Numbered from the stretch's first letter, positions 26,844 to 35,991 are shown. The stretch is DNA of 64,000 nucleotides from Petrosia ficiformis (GCA_947044365.1 OX345640.1:5072001-5136000); one strand, 5' to 3'. Notes: generated from the sequence alone by a model not told the origin. Made by a program: numbers and translations.

Positions 26844-29800
26844 TTGTGTCACTTTCACAAGTATGCATTGCACACATGAGGCTAGGTCAATTAATGAGCA
26901 TGGTGTGTAATAGAATGCATGCTTGAGGTCATTAGACCAGCAAAAAGAAAGCTGCTTGTAGCTTACACAGAAACTGGCTAGCTATTCTACCTGAAATATA
27001 TTCCTAAAGTTCAAAGGCAAAGGAGAGTGGATAATCAAAATAATAACTGTAATAGGCTGTTGTGTTTCAGGCATGATAAAGTCAGCCATTATTACTGAAT
27101 GCTGGACACCACAAAGCAGTTATAGGGATACTTTTTTACTCTATATATCTTGTTATTTACACATATTGATATACATACACACATTATTTTAAAACATACA
27201 TGTACATGCGTACACATTAGGACTGGAAAATGGTTCCAATTGGTACAAAAGAGTTAATTAAGTTATGTACAGACATTAACTTGTAATACATGTTAACTTA
27301 CTAGACTGTTAAAACAATGAATTAGAAAAACAATTAGAATAGTTCTTTCCTTTATGTTTGGTCCACTGTCCTGAAATAAAATTGTAGTAAAATACAATAT
27401 ACCAATATGAACACGTACTGTTACATGTACATATACAGCTGACAGTATTCATGAATGCACCATCTTCTGCCTACACACTTAGTACTACTATCTCTAGCAC
27501 ATTTTCAAGCACATAAATCTGTAAATCTGTAAAGGTTTTGGTACTGTAATATTGTTTCTCATGATTTTAGGGTTCTCAAGTTCCCCTCCCCCCTCTTCAC
27601 TGAAACATACACATGTACATGGACAGTTACGTGTACATTACATAATTTATTAAATGTAGATATACTATACACATACTACATGTATGCTACATGTACCTTC
27701 TCTACTACACATACATTGCATGTTATGCATACATTTACACAGGATGGTGGACTGCCATGTTGCAATACTCACAATGCTGCTTTCCTGCAACTGAAAAGGT
27801 CTTCTTTCCAAGAAAGTAAGTTACACGATTAAGTTATTTAAAACAAAAAAATTGTTTATCAAAAACTTTACCATTGTCTGGAGACTGATAAACTTTCAGA
27901 CACTTACATGGTAATTGTCTTACTGTTTTCCTGCACCTATGATTGTCAATGGTTCTTAAGAACTCTTCTTTCCAGTAAAGTAAGTTGGAATTTTCAATTG
28001 TGTAAAATTTGTACATACATGTAAATTATAACGCTGACAAAACTTGCTTGTAAACAAGCCACCCACAAAGCTAATTTAGGGGTATGAATATTATTAACAC
28101 ACGTACATGTACAGTTTCAATAATATTACATAAGTACATGCATTATTCACATATTACAACATTACTACAGGAACATTTTATTGAGGGCACTTAATATAAG
28201 CATGTACATACAGTTACATGTACACTACATGTACATGTGTTACATCATACTTTCTTACTTTCTTCTTGTTAAGACAAAGATCCATTATTAGGCTGAAGAA
28301 AACAGAAAATTTTTGTGGATGACACTGGAATACCTGTATTAGAATACATATGTAGTGTCTAAAGTTGTTTACTAAAACAATATGTTATACATGTACATGT
28401 TTAAACTTGTACGACACAATTAGTGGCGTTTTAAGAACACATACATGTACATGTGCATAGTCACAAAAGACTCACAATACTGTACAATAACATATGGACC
28501 ACAGTACAGTATCATGGTTTCAGTTTCACATACGATATTTCATGAGGGATGGGAAAGAATGAATCATGTAACACATGTAGTATACATGTACATGTAATTT
28601 ATTTTATTTTATTTTAGGCCCTCTAAAGTTGCTTCTGGGCCCCCAGAAAGATTGTAGCTGGTATAAAATCAAGGAAGGGAAGGGGAAATTCCCTTACCCC
28701 CTCCAACCATGTTAAGGATATAACTAAGTGTGAGCATTAATAGTGGATAATGTACATACATTATCATGCTAGAACATTATGGGTGTGGTCATTCTAAACC
28801 TATGTGTACATGTATTCTATGTCATTTCAAACTACATACATATACATGTAACAGGGCTGGTAAAAAAGGTTCAAACCTACTTTCGATGCTTTGCTGCCAC
28901 ACCCACTTTAATGTAATATGCACACTGTTTATGCTCTAAACATGTGGTTAATAATGTGGGTGTGTTCTAGAAACGTTGAGGCTGTGTTGCTGGCTGGTTT
29001 TGTCTTATTCCCAGTGTCCAGCATTGCTAAATCTAAATAGAAAAAGCAACAAGAATACTAGTACTCGTTACAAGGCAATAATCCAGTTTTGCAGGATTTA
29101 TATAGCCAATCAAATTAAGAGCAACATTGATAAAAACATGTGTACACCTTCGTTCATTTTTGCTTCAAAGGTTGTTTTCCAACCTTCGTCTCAGCACTAA
29201 CATGTACACACATGTACACACATGTACATAATTAACACATAGCATATAACTGACCTTCCAAGGAGGAACATGTTCCTTGAATTTCTCATTTATCATAACT
29301 GCAATTGACATCAAATATGATTTATTAGCATTTTCTGGTTCAAAGTTAGGCCATAAGTAATTCTCAAGATACTGACTAACTTCAAGAGAAGTAATAGCAC
29401 GATTTGCATCACTATATGAAAACAGATAACAACAGAATGTTTGAAAATGGTTTTCTGTACATTTATGTGTCACAGCCATTATTTGACTAATCCTCCCAGA
29501 ATCCTTAAATATAACTATAATTATATCCAATTATCCTTGTGAAAGGCAATCACAAGGATTGTCTCTATAGGCCATAAAAAATTATGCTCATATTTTGAAT
29601 CGAACACATAAAAATGAAAGCATTTAAAATCCCTAAATACACAATGTACATAAGTTATTCAATACATGTCAAGAAGAATAATTATAAACATTTTCAACTA
29701 AAATGTTAGAAACGTTAGAAATGTAAAAACCTAAAAAGTATGCAAACAAGACCAGGATGGGGTAACACAGGATGTGTAGTAAACAGGGATGATAAATATG

Positions 29801-31536
29801 AATTTAAATAATCTAATGTATAATAAGTGATGTTATCATATAATCCATTTATGCAGTACATGTACATACATAATATCATGTATAATAGATAATAATTACT
29901 TACGTTGCATGTGATAGTGTTTGATATATACTATCTACAAGACTAGAATCTAATTTCCTCTGATCTAATGGAATGTTTGGTCCCCATATTGAAAATGCAA
30001 TCTACAGAAATACATCATATGCATAACATGTTCAATATATAATGTACATCATGTATGAGCAAATAGGGGTGTAACAACTGTATTGACAACAGTTTTTAAT
30101 GATACGATGGAATGAGAGAATTAGAAGCAAAAGGAAAACTGAAACCTTTTGATATCTAGACAAGCATTCTTACCATCTGAGCCATCTTGATGGCAGAGGA
30201 GTGTAGGATTGAACTAATTCCAAAGCTAGCTTCAAACCCTCTCAAACACCTAACTGCCTTAACCTGATGAACAGTATCCTAACTAGTTGAACCAAAGCTT
30301 GCTTAGTGGTCTCTTTGCCAACAATGTGCTGTCAGATACCTTGTGAAGTATAACCAGAAAGACTATGAACAATTCATAGACACAGAAATCAACTGCTGTT
30401 AGCGTTACACTTGCCTGAAGTGTATATACCACATGGCTGGTGCTAGCTTTGGGATTTGCAATAATTCTATACCTTTCTGCAATCAAGGAGTCTGGCTAAG
30501 ATGCTGACTAGACATCATAATAATGCCAACCTTGTGCAATCATCCTTGTATCTAACAATATGAATCATACTTTGTATTATCTCAACCAATTAAAACTTTC
30601 TCTTGTTTATAACTCCACCTTGCTATCTCCAGAAAAAGCAAATAGCAAATACTACCCAAAATGTATCATAGCCTGTGATACAATCACAGATTTCTTTCGA
30701 AGGGGTTTGAACCCTTCCTCAAACCCAAAGACCCTGATTAAACACACAATTCCCCCTAGAACAAAATTTTGGATAAATTTCTCTATAGTAATATATAAAT
30801 TATAAGTACACCTTTACTTGTTATAAAATCGTTCTGCTTTTTAACCATTTGCTCACCTACATGTAGACAATCGTTCAGAGGTTTGATGTTCAAATAGCTC
30901 CCGTAATACAACAAACCAAAACTAGTAATTCCTTATTGATTTCTTTCCAGTTGTCACGTTTAATCATAGTTTGTAAAATATTCGTATATTTTCATCAAAT
31001 GTGTGGCATTAATCTCAAGAATGTAGGACGTCTAGAACTCAATTGTTCAGTATATCAAGTATTGCTAATGCACAATCGCAATGGTGGAAACAGCTCTACA
31101 AACTACATAAGATGTTGTACCAGTTACCATCACAACACCATATAGTTTTACCACAAGAAATTGTTTAATCACACAAATTTGCAATGTCGAGTGATGGCCA
31201 CAAATTTTCAATGTCGAGTGATGGCATTACAAATGTTCTATATAATTATACAAGATATCACAGAGAACAGAAAACCAAATTTCAGTAGTCTTTATTCTTA
31301 CACTATAAAAAAATAATTGAACTTAATTTCTCCCACCACACTGTAATGTTTCTGATTACTTGTATATATAATTAATTAACAAGACACATATCAAGTGTAC
31401 ATAAACCATTTACAGAGACCTATATATAATATTATACATCTTAAACTAAAATTCTAATGAACCAATTTTAAAGTCTCACCTCTCCTAAGTGATGATAACT
31501 CTCCTTGCGAGATTCTTTAGCTTTCCTCCCATACAT
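1..31536 (-). CDS. AQR: Aquarius (intron-binding spliceosomal RNA helicase), N-terminal half, partial
   Basis: AQR (IBP160; EMB-4 in worm) is a superfamily-1 helicase of the intron-binding complex that contacts the intron upstream of the branch point. Exons in transcript order: 31536-31480, 30001-29904, 29411-29255, 28324-28259, 27370-27302, 23926-23858, 23367-23267, 23154-23078, 18898-18834, 18573-18517, 17112-17053, 11931-11714, 9554-9331, 7495-7403, 6308-6260, 4719-4641, 4313-4214, 3464-3370, 3263-3191, 2127-2021, 36-1. All phases agree, giving 650 residues. Family signatures in order: [107 protein letters not shown]. These cover the armadillo-like and beta-barrel region; the RecA helicase domains lie beyond the left edge. 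The start is the first ATG after a 3' splice site at 31537, so a non-coding 5' exon is likely. The extreme N-terminus ([16 protein letters not shown]) is weakly conserved. Intron 17 uses a GC donor. Confidence 0.95.
2875..3150 (+). repeat. Partial copy of the 660-bp interspersed repeat family
   Basis: Shares, in diverged form, the stretch around 52450-52690 (GCCTCCAAACTAGATGAATT and following). It ends just before AQR exon 19. Confidence 0.5.
3882..3938. repeat. Perfect 26-bp-arm hairpin
   Basis: Two perfect 26-nt complementary arms flank a 5-nt loop (TGGCC). It lies in AQR intron 17, the same intron that uses a GC donor. Confidence 0.95.
4975..5545 (-). repeat. Copy of the 660-bp interspersed repeat family (reverse)
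   Basis: One end reads TTAACCCTCACCTGCGTAGG and the other contains GAGGGTTCTGCACTGCAAGT. Between them are stretches shared with 52085-52745 and 53336-55505, for example AATCACAGCTTGAAAT and CAATTTCTAGCTCCA. It lies in AQR intron 15. No protein is encoded; it is probably a non-autonomous element. Confidence 0.7.
5714..6214. mobile_element. hAT-type MITE with intact 8-bp target duplication
   Basis: 501 bp bounded by CAGGCATAGGG and CCCCATGCCTG, flanked on both sides by the identical 8-mer GTATGTAC (5706-5713 and 6215-6222). The interior is rich in AAGTACTT-type repeats and has no transposase. An 8-bp target duplication plus CAGG-type ends is characteristic of hAT elements. In AQR intron 15. 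Confidence 0.88.
6350..6600 (-). mobile_element. Degraded member of the CCCTATGATTG foldback family
   Basis: Diverged match to the arm at 11200-11500, including TTATTATAGTTATTATT and CTGCTAGTCTGTAGAGCT. In AQR intron 14. Confidence 0.5.
6711..6802. repeat. 46-bp tandem duplication, two copies
   Basis: TATGAGCCCCAAGTACAATG recurs 46 bp downstream; the two copies are almost identical, so the duplication is recent. Confidence 0.9.
6844..6945. repeat. Inverted repeat, about 17-bp arms
   Basis: GTATGATGGTGACATC and its complement GATGTCACCATCATAC bound about 70 bp. Probably a tiny MITE in AQR intron 14. Confidence 0.7.
9600..9800 (+). repeat. 5' part of a 660-bp family copy
   Basis: GTGCAGAACCCTCACCA and the following 150 bp match 52110-52340 in diverged form. 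In AQR intron 12. Confidence 0.5.
9907..10211. mobile_element. hAT-type MITE with intact 8-bp target duplication
   Basis: 305 bp with ends TAGGGATGGGC and GCCCATCCCTA, flanked by the identical 8-mer CATGATTG (9899-9906 and 10212-10219). AT-rich interior, no ORF. In AQR intron 12. It is a different family from the 5714 element. Confidence 0.88.
10270..11624. mobile_element. Foldback element with ~420-bp inverted arms
   Basis: Both ends carry the palindrome GGCCCGTAGGGCC (10270-10282, 11612-11624). The left arm (about 10270-10690) and right arm (about 11195-11624) are inverted copies sharing CCACGGGTTCGAAC, CGTATACAACGCATACTC, GACCAGCAGAAAGAAAGCTG and TAGGGATACTTTTTT in order. A third, degenerate copy (10935-11160) sits between them. 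No ORF. It lies in AQR intron 12, with its right end only 89 bp from exon 12. Confidence 0.88.
12554..12790 (+). repeat. Direct repeat R1, copy 1
   Basis: Shares ACAGGAAGTCACCTGTTCAT through GCAAGTCTGGTGGGTGAGGT with copies at 14471-14750 and 15446-15716, all in AQR intron 11. A 50-bp fragment of the same family lies at 12235-12290. Confidence 0.85.
13170..13375 (-). repeat. Reverse partial copy of the 660-bp family
   Basis: TCATGACGGTCA...TCTAGTTCCACAC and GCAGCTAGGACTGGAATGTA correspond, reversed, to segments of 52300-52700. In AQR intron 11. Confidence 0.5.
13420..13980. mobile_element. Nested palindrome and foldback
   Basis: A near-perfect hairpin at 13420-13470 (AACATACCTACCAGG with its complement). 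Then TTGTATAATGGAAGCCATAT (13479) is repeated inverted at about 13945-13977, bounding a 500-bp segment. No transposase. Confidence 0.7.
14471..14750 (+). repeat. Direct repeat R1, copy 2
   Basis: About 280 bp, over 90% identical by eye to copy 3 and beginning at TGAAGTGCAGTTATCATG. An open frame of about 60 codons starts at 14535, but it exists only because the copies are similar. Confidence 0.88.
15446..15716 (+). repeat. Direct repeat R1, copy 3
   Basis: Starts TGAAGTGCAGTTATCATG like copy 2 and ends at the same CTCATCTCACTTTT, so the unit appears to have fixed borders, as expected for a mobile sequence rather than an unequal-exchange array. Confidence 0.88.
16352..16790. mobile_element. 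Foldback-family copy with inner palindromes
   Basis: Starts CCCTATGATTGCC and ends GCAATCATAGGGATGG. Inside, arms of about 60 bp (GCTTTCTTCCTGCTGGACTG with its inverse) face each other around 16551-16569. A further hairpin has 25-bp arms (16635-16695, AGGAGAGGCATCATT and complement). In AQR intron 11. Confidence 0.8.
17179..17262. repeat. Pentanucleotide repeat ACATT/ACAGT
   Basis: About 16 units of ACATT interspersed with ACAGT, ending 50 bp before AQR exon 11 on the plus axis. Confidence 0.9.
17420..18400. repeat. Degenerate minisatellite around GGATCCTCC/GGAGGATCC
   Basis: 17440-17580 repeats GAATACTGTC(C/T)GGAGGATCCCATGA at roughly 60-bp spacing. 18090-18370 repeats GGATCCTCCAGACACAAGGT at about 65-90-bp spacing, the same core in inverted orientation. 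AQR intron 10. Confidence 0.65.
19302..19896 (+). mobile_element. MULE-like TIR element with one conserved-looking ORF
   Basis: 595 bp bounded by GAGCAACTGTGAAAGCAGG and its inverse ending ACAGTTGCCC, flanked by the identical 9-mer TTTTTTGGA (19293-19301, 19897-19905). A 9-bp target duplication is typical of Mutator-like elements. It carries a 126-codon ORF (next entry) and no visible transposase. AQR intron 8, opposite strand to the gene. Confidence 0.82.
19409..19789 (+). CDS. 126-residue element-borne protein with a Cys pair
   Basis: Starts [18 protein letters not shown] and ends [20 protein letters not shown] looks like half of a metal-binding knuckle; [16 protein letters not shown], the stretch [14 protein letters not shown] and the ending ([15 protein letters not shown]) are well formed and the frame is open throughout. 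Similar short proteins are, from memory, found repeatedly in cnidarian and sponge genomes inside transposons. The function is unknown; it is not a transposase by any motif seen. Confidence 0.5.
   Translation: MDQFIPSVNHTLCKTSFWIHKLEGTRIRTCYGCNNPIRLDTNTIPEPPHDLVIGHKERRWYRDPHHSHEMKLTTKPENVYYHLFWVCVKTRHPGFTSSQLHISEEIRSLLTPVHKIQLCEQFNLFL
19910..20775 (+). pseudogene. LINE-type retrotransposon C-terminal region, broken
   Basis: Pieces encode [77 protein letters not shown] and [19 protein letters not shown], in order. This is the Cys/His-rich and ATGGM segment that follows the reverse transcriptase in many animal retrotransposons. A stop near 20346 and a shift near 20700 break the frame, and the reverse transcriptase itself is absent. 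AQR intron 8. Confidence 0.7.
20935..21600 (+). pseudogene. hAT transposase relic with BED-finger
   Basis: The frame from 20938 reads [20 protein letters not shown] then YHLCEHH, the C-x-C...NTSNLxxHL...H layout of a BED zinc finger. Beyond the stop at 21331 broken frames continue with [19 protein letters not shown], like a hAT core fragment. Several stops; clearly dead. Confidence 0.6.
21740..22290 (+). mobile_element. TIR element relic encoding a HIRAN-like fragment
   Basis: Ends share TTATTAGGCAC / GGTACACCTAATAA in inverted orientation. Inside, 22010-22200 translates as [20 protein letters not shown] then [11 protein letters not shown] and, after a frameshift near 22128, [20 protein letters not shown]. 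This follows the NxxDxxAV...VVGH pattern of HIRAN-like proteins common in invertebrate genomes. Dead copy. Confidence 0.5.
23981..24031 (+). mobile_element. Left stub of a foldback-family copy split by the Crypton-like element
   Basis: CTATCCCTATGATTGCTTTT and CACGGGTGTAATGTATATG match the family's left end; the match stops abruptly at about 24031. Confidence 0.65.
24115..25300 (+). pseudogene. Tyrosine recombinase unit 1 (Crypton/DUF3504-like), broken
   Basis: The frame 24115-24852 holds a basic, NLS-like stretch ([17 protein letters not shown]) and an N-terminal DNA-binding region ([20 protein letters not shown]). A T-tract at about 24799 shifts the frame, after which [11 protein letters not shown] (catalytic Arg motif) appears in the +1 frame and ends in a stop near 24885. 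From 24939 the frame resumes with [19 protein letters not shown], then NHSLRVSG (His-x-x-Arg) and RTGHRS (second His). The catalytic Tyr segment is missing: sequence passes straight into the N-terminal part of unit 2. Likely start [15 protein letters not shown] (about 24202). Confidence 0.75.
25301..26594 (+). pseudogene. Tyrosine recombinase unit 2 (Crypton/DUF3504-like), two frameshifts
   Basis: Begins [19 protein letters not shown] and has [20 protein letters not shown] matching unit 1. One frameshift near 25466 and one at the T-tract near 25790 interrupt it. The third frame (to 26594) contains all catalytic motifs: [10 protein letters not shown] (Arg), [16 protein letters not shown] (His-x-x-Arg), RSGHHS (His) and VRSYKRS (Tyr). 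It ends after a Lys-rich tail. Without the two shifts it would be one complete recombinase, so this copy is younger or better kept than unit 1. Confidence 0.78.
26801..27146 (+). mobile_element. Right part of the split foldback-family copy
   Basis: Matches the right part of the 10270 arm in order: TTCTTGTGTCAC, GACCAGCAAAAAGAAAGCTG, GATAATCAAAATAATAACTG, GCTGGACACCACAAAGCAGT, TATAGGGATACTTTTTT. It begins in a (TA) tract at 26807-26840. Confidence 0.75.
28576..28860. other. AQR intron 3-4 sequence, nothing recognised
   Basis: Only ATTTT-type low complexity and scattered TACATGTA motifs; no exon, no clear element. Confidence 0.4.
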
Positions 31537-31916
31537 ACTGAAAACAGAGGTAGATTAGTTATTAATTATTTATTATTATTACACGCTTGTTTCAAGCATG
31601 CGCAGTACGTAAACACGAAGTACTCCGTGAACTCTGACCTTGAGAAATTGTAAACATTATGCGGATTGTTGTGTAGCTCACCTTTATTTCATCATAATTT
31701 TTATTAACCATAATAATTATAACTAAGTTTGACAAACATTATTATTGTGGTCTGCAATACATGTATTATTCAAATCCTGACAGTGTCTCAATCCACTGAG
31801 TCCAGGACAAGTGAATATCATCAACAGGGAGGATAACAACATTGAGGAGTGGAAGAGTAAGAATGAGGCAATGGGAAGACTGAAGAGGAGAAAAGTAGTA
31901 TGTAGAATTTTTATAG
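31537..31916 (-). promoter_or_regulatory. NOA1-AQR intergenic interval
   Basis: 380 bp between the NOA1 stop and the AQR start codon, genes in the same orientation. It holds the NOA1 poly(A) signal and, next to AQR, a pyrimidine-rich 3' splice site (CTGTTTTCAG) directly before the AQR ATG. AQR therefore probably has a short non-coding first exon within this interval. The block 31595-31650 is less AT-rich than its surroundings and could be the AQR promoter. No TATA box in a convincing position was seen. Confidence 0.4.
31683..31688 (-). terminator. poly(A) signal AATAAA for NOA1
   Basis: AATAAA on the minus strand lies about 230 nt after the NOA1 stop codon and is followed by TG-rich sequence. 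It lies about 150 nt before the AQR start, so the two co-oriented genes share a 380-bp interval that must hold both the NOA1 3' end and the AQR 5' end. Confidence 0.55.
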
Positions 31917-34900
31917 TCACTTCTTTTTCAAGCTTTTTTTCCCAAGAAAAGCTGTTCTGTTACCCTTTTGTGACCTGCGACCTCTTTCATTGATAGCATC
32001 CGAAAATAATGCTGGACGTCTAATCCACATGCCAATACTACTAGATGAATAAGCTCGGATATCAACCATCTGTTCATTACCAATAGTAACAGAGACCCAA
32101 CCAACACCAGAGAATATTACGTCAGCACAACTCTGTTTCCATCCAATGCCTTTCACTTTAAAATTTTGTGGTTGGAGAGCTGGGAATTTATTAATGCGAT
32201 TGACATCACCAAAAGGCACCTAAATAAAAACAAATTTATTGATAGCATATAATTATGATAACAGTCTATACTAATTTGTGTAGGAATGGGTGATAATGAG
32301 AGGAGACCAAAATTAGTTTATGCTGAAAAACATTGTTATACAGCACCATTGAGGCATTGACCAAACATCATGTACCGTATAGGGGTTATATTATGCTGGG
32401 AATAATTTTCGCGACTTTCGCGAAAGACCTGATTTCGCGAAAATTACTATCCGTGAAATTTTATGTTCCATGAAGTAGGCATGTCACATCAACCGCACGC
32501 TGTACGCGAGATACATCGCAGCGAACACGGGACTTCTAAACCTCCTTGAGGCAAGTCAGGGGAATGTTGGCGGACACCAGTGACCTCACAAGTTATGGTT
32601 CCTCGTCTTGCAAACTGCTGATATGGAACGGGGGACATGTATGTGTCACTGCTGGTATTGACCAAACATCATGTATATGTACCACTGCTGGCATTGACCA
32701 AACATCATGTATATGTACCACTGCTGGCATTGCAAACATCATGTATATGTACCACTGCTGGCATTGACTAAACAGCATGTATATGTACCACTACTGGCAT
32801 TGACCAAACAGCATGTATATGTACCACTACTGGCATTGACTAAACAGCATGTATATGTACCACTGCTGGCATTGACCAAACATCATGTATATGTACCACT
32901 GCTGGCATTGACCAAACAGCATGTATATGTACCACTACTGGCATTGACTAAACAGCATGTATATGTACCACTGCTGGCATTGACCAAACATCATGTATAT
33001 GTACCACTGCTGGCATTGACCAAACAGCATGTATATGTACCACTACTGGCATTGACTAAACATCATGTATATGTACCACTACTGGCATTGACTAAACAGC
33101 ATGTATATGTACCACTGCTGGCATTGACCAAACAGCATGTATATGTACCACTGCTGGCATTGACCAAACAGCATGTATATGTACCACTACTGGCATTAAC
33201 CAAACAGCATGTATATGTACCACTGCTGGCATTGACCAAACATCATGTATATGTACCACTACTGGCATTGACTAAACATCATGTATATGTACCACTACTG
33301 GCATTGACCAAACAACATGTATATGTACCACTGCTGGCATTGACCAAACATCATGTATATGTACCACTGCTGTGCCCTTAATATTTTATCCTGGGGAAAC
33401 ACTGCATGCATGCATAATACTATGATAATTGAAGCTAAGATAATTATAGATAATCCACATCCTTACCTTTAGCAATGGTTGACCTATGTTTCTCTGGTAT
33501 ACATCATCAGCTTTCACAGTTTGTGTTGCATGGATTGGTATACTAGAAGAACTGAACACAGTAAAATAGACTGATACAGGACCCTATAATAATGAAATAA
33601 ATTGATATGGGACTCCTTTTACACACAGTGAAATAGACTAATACATGAACAAGATCCTACAATACCCTGTACAGTGAAAAACACTATGCTAGATAGATTT
33701 AGGACCCTATACAGTGAAATAGCCAGACACAGGACCCTATAAAGTCAAATCGATTGTATTAGGACCCTATGCAGTCAACTAGTTGGATATAATACCCTTC
33801 ACTTTGAAATAGACTGATATAGGGTCCTTACATAGTGAAACCTAAACTTTCACATTAAAAAACAATTTCTGTACAATGAAATAAACCTATACAAGACTGT
33901 GTAATTGTACACTGAGTCCATGTACATAATTAAGTTGTCTCTGAAAAAAACTTATGGCTACGATGTAGGAATTGTAAAATGTTTAATTACTTCATGATAG
34001 TCCAGTCTAGCTAGTCCTCCAATTAACAGTGTCTGTCCAGGCTTGAGGATAAATGTACGAGGAGAAAGAGGATGTTTGGGAAGAACTAGTTTGAGTTCAC
34101 CAGTAGTGAGATGATTAATTAACTGTAGAAAAGGGAAATTTGTAATTAAATAAACAAGTAGAGATCAAGAGATAGATAAGAAAATCAGTCGCTAGAAAAC
34201 AATAATTGTGATCAAACACTTAATTACCTTCAAGGTACGGTATACATGTATGTCAATTAATAAAATGTCACCTTGCAGTAAAAGTAATTATCTTAGTTCA
34301 GTTATTACTGTCTCACTATATACTGTGGTGTTCAATTGATAAGTATACTAATTGCTGTCAAAACTACTGTTGAACTACTGTAGTTTGGAAATGAAACTAC
34401 TGAGTAATCACTATACTGTATGGCTTTTTATTGACTTGTAATGTGCTTACTTTTTAGCCATTTGTTACACAAAACAAGGTTGAGTACATGCATACCTGGA
34501 TTTACCGAATCATTTTATTAGTTTCCAAGAGACATCCATCATATTATTTAAGCAATACTTATTTTTCACACATTAATTGCCTGGATGCTGTGTATATACA
34601 TGTACATACATGTATCTCACTCAACTATAATTACTTACCTGCTCATGATTGACTGCTCCTGGTGTGTCATGTAGCCAAAACCTGTTTTGTGGTGGTTTAT
34701 TATCTCCACTGGATATGGTGTTAACACCTTCCTTTTCCTTGATTTTCTTTTTATAACCAATATCTTCAAGAATCTCTTCAATGTCCAGTAATGATCCATA
34801 CTTGTGAGGTTTCTTATCTTTTGAATGAAACAGATTTCGTATTTGCAAACCCTCACTCTCACAGTTACTGCTATGTTGATGTACTTGTGCGAGGAGTCTT

Positions 34901-35991
34901 TTACGTTTCCCAGTTGACAAAATAGGAAAGCTAAGAAGTCCAAGAGTAGTGCCAGGCCAGTAGGAAATCATAGGAGATGGTGCAGATACCTGACTAACAG
35001 TCTGCAAATCACCAGGTTGTGCTCCGCATAATGATACCAAAAGTTGGTTGAAAAGAGAAGATTTGCCGACATTGGTACAGCCTAGAAGAAACACGTCACC
35101 TCTATTACCCCATTTATATACTATGTTTCGTGATAGTTCTTCCACTCCTCTGCCAGTTTTAGCACTAGTAAATACAATTTGATTTATATCACATCCTAAT
35201 AAACTATCTTTGGACACTTCGAAACGAATATACTCCTCCAACTTCTTCAGAGTTTTCTGATTCAAGTTTGGAAGTAAGTCAACCTTGTTAGCCACTATAT
35301 ACACAACACTTTTCGAACCTATTAATTCATTTAAATTTGGAAAAACCGAACTTGGAAAATCCACTACATCTACCATGTACAGTATCAGAGCTCGTTTCTC
35401 CTTCAAACAGGAAAGATGTCTACGATAATCCTTTGAGTCTAATGTCACATTCAAAGCAGTGTTGTAATGTTTTAAATGAAAGCAACGCTGACATATGGGG
35501 CAGGCTTGTTTTTCATTGATATCCAATCGTGTGGATTCTCTATTTGGTGGAATGTAACCAATTTTCTCAGGACTTGAAGATTGTAAAATAGATCCACATC
35601 CACTACACTTTATATCGGTTGATGTAATGATACCATTATTGGTATTATGATAATTAGTATCACAGTTTACTGTGCTATCCTGTGTCACTGCTGTTATCTT
35701 ATTATTACAGTGTTGAGAAGTAATTGGGTTGGATGTAAACTCTTCAACATCACTACACAATGGTTTGTGTAGAATATTCTTAGTTGTATCAAACAAGTCA
35801 CTTTCTCTTTTCGGAAACGAATCATAGTTACATGTGTGCAACTTGTGAGTTGATGAACACTGACTTAACCTGGATAACAGTGAAGTGCTTTTCCAATACT
35901 GAACCTGCACATTGAAAACACCAAGTAAAGGAGAGTAAGTTCTATACTTCAGATAGATCCTTGCACATGTCAGTCTGTACAGTACACTCAT
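31917..35991 (-). CDS. NOA1: NOA1-type mitochondrial circularly permuted GTPase
   Basis: NOA1 (plant NOA1/RIF1, bacterial YqeH relatives) is a mitochondrial GTPase needed for mitoribosome biogenesis. Exons: 35991-34639, 34122-33991, 33583-33467, 32219-31917, all phase 0; 634 residues (human about 698). A basic, Arg-rich N-terminus (MSVLYRLTCARIYLKYRT) fits a mitochondrial presequence. Cysteines at about 129/132 and 164/167/170 form the YqeH-type treble clef. GTPase motifs come in permuted order: NKVD (about 235), SAK (276), GCTNVGKSS (304, P-loop), PGTT (346), DTPG (442). The C-terminal part contains LKPGQTLLIGGLARLDY and FSGVGWVSVT, typical of NOA1. The start chosen is the second in-frame ATG, which gives the better presequence and leaves room for the divergent promoter; an ATG at 36024 would add 11 hydrophobic residues. 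Introns 2 and 3 carry minisatellites. Confidence 0.93.
32640..33372. repeat. 36-bp minisatellite, about 20 copies
   Basis: Unit CCACTGCTGGCATTGACCAA followed by ACATCATGTATATGTA. Units differ at a few fixed positions (GCTGG/ACTGG, GACCA/GACTA, CATCATG/CAGCATG) in an alternating pattern, which suggests block-wise duplication. It lies in NOA1 intron 3. Because 36 is a multiple of 3, the plus strand stays open for 224 codons; this is not a gene. Confidence 0.97.
33560..33845. repeat. Degenerate ~40-bp minisatellite built on the NOA1 exon 3 acceptor
   Basis: AGGACCCTATACAGTGAAAT-type units recur at about 40-bp spacing (33663, 33697, 33730, 33762, 33805 and others). The first unit is the start of NOA1 exon 3 itself with its 3' splice site (minus strand TTATAG then GGTCCTGTATCAGTCTATTT). 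Confidence 0.8.

Noticed and set aside
27834..28016. 60-codon frame on the minus strand in AQR intron 4
   Set aside because: It does not match AQR, and the flanking exons join in phase without it. The segment contains a local imperfect duplication (CTTCTTTCCAAGAAAGTAAG / CTTCTTTCCAGTAAAGTAAG).
30120..30290. tRNA-like or tRNA-derived SINE (GGCTCAGATGG and GTTCAATCC on the minus strand)
   Set aside because: The box-like motifs are in the wrong order and spacing, and no cloverleaf could be drawn.
31681..31722. A coding AQR exon ending AAATAAAG before GTGAGC
   Set aside because: No open frame joins the next exon in phase. The same bases are better explained as the NOA1 poly(A) signal.
32640..33372. 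Possible CRISPR-like array because of 36-bp repeats
   Set aside because: Units abut each other with no spacers, and the context is an animal intron.
32707..33381. A 224-codon open frame of 12-residue repeats
   Set aside because: It is the 36-bp minisatellite read in its open phase, antisense inside a NOA1 intron, with no start context or non-repeat domain.
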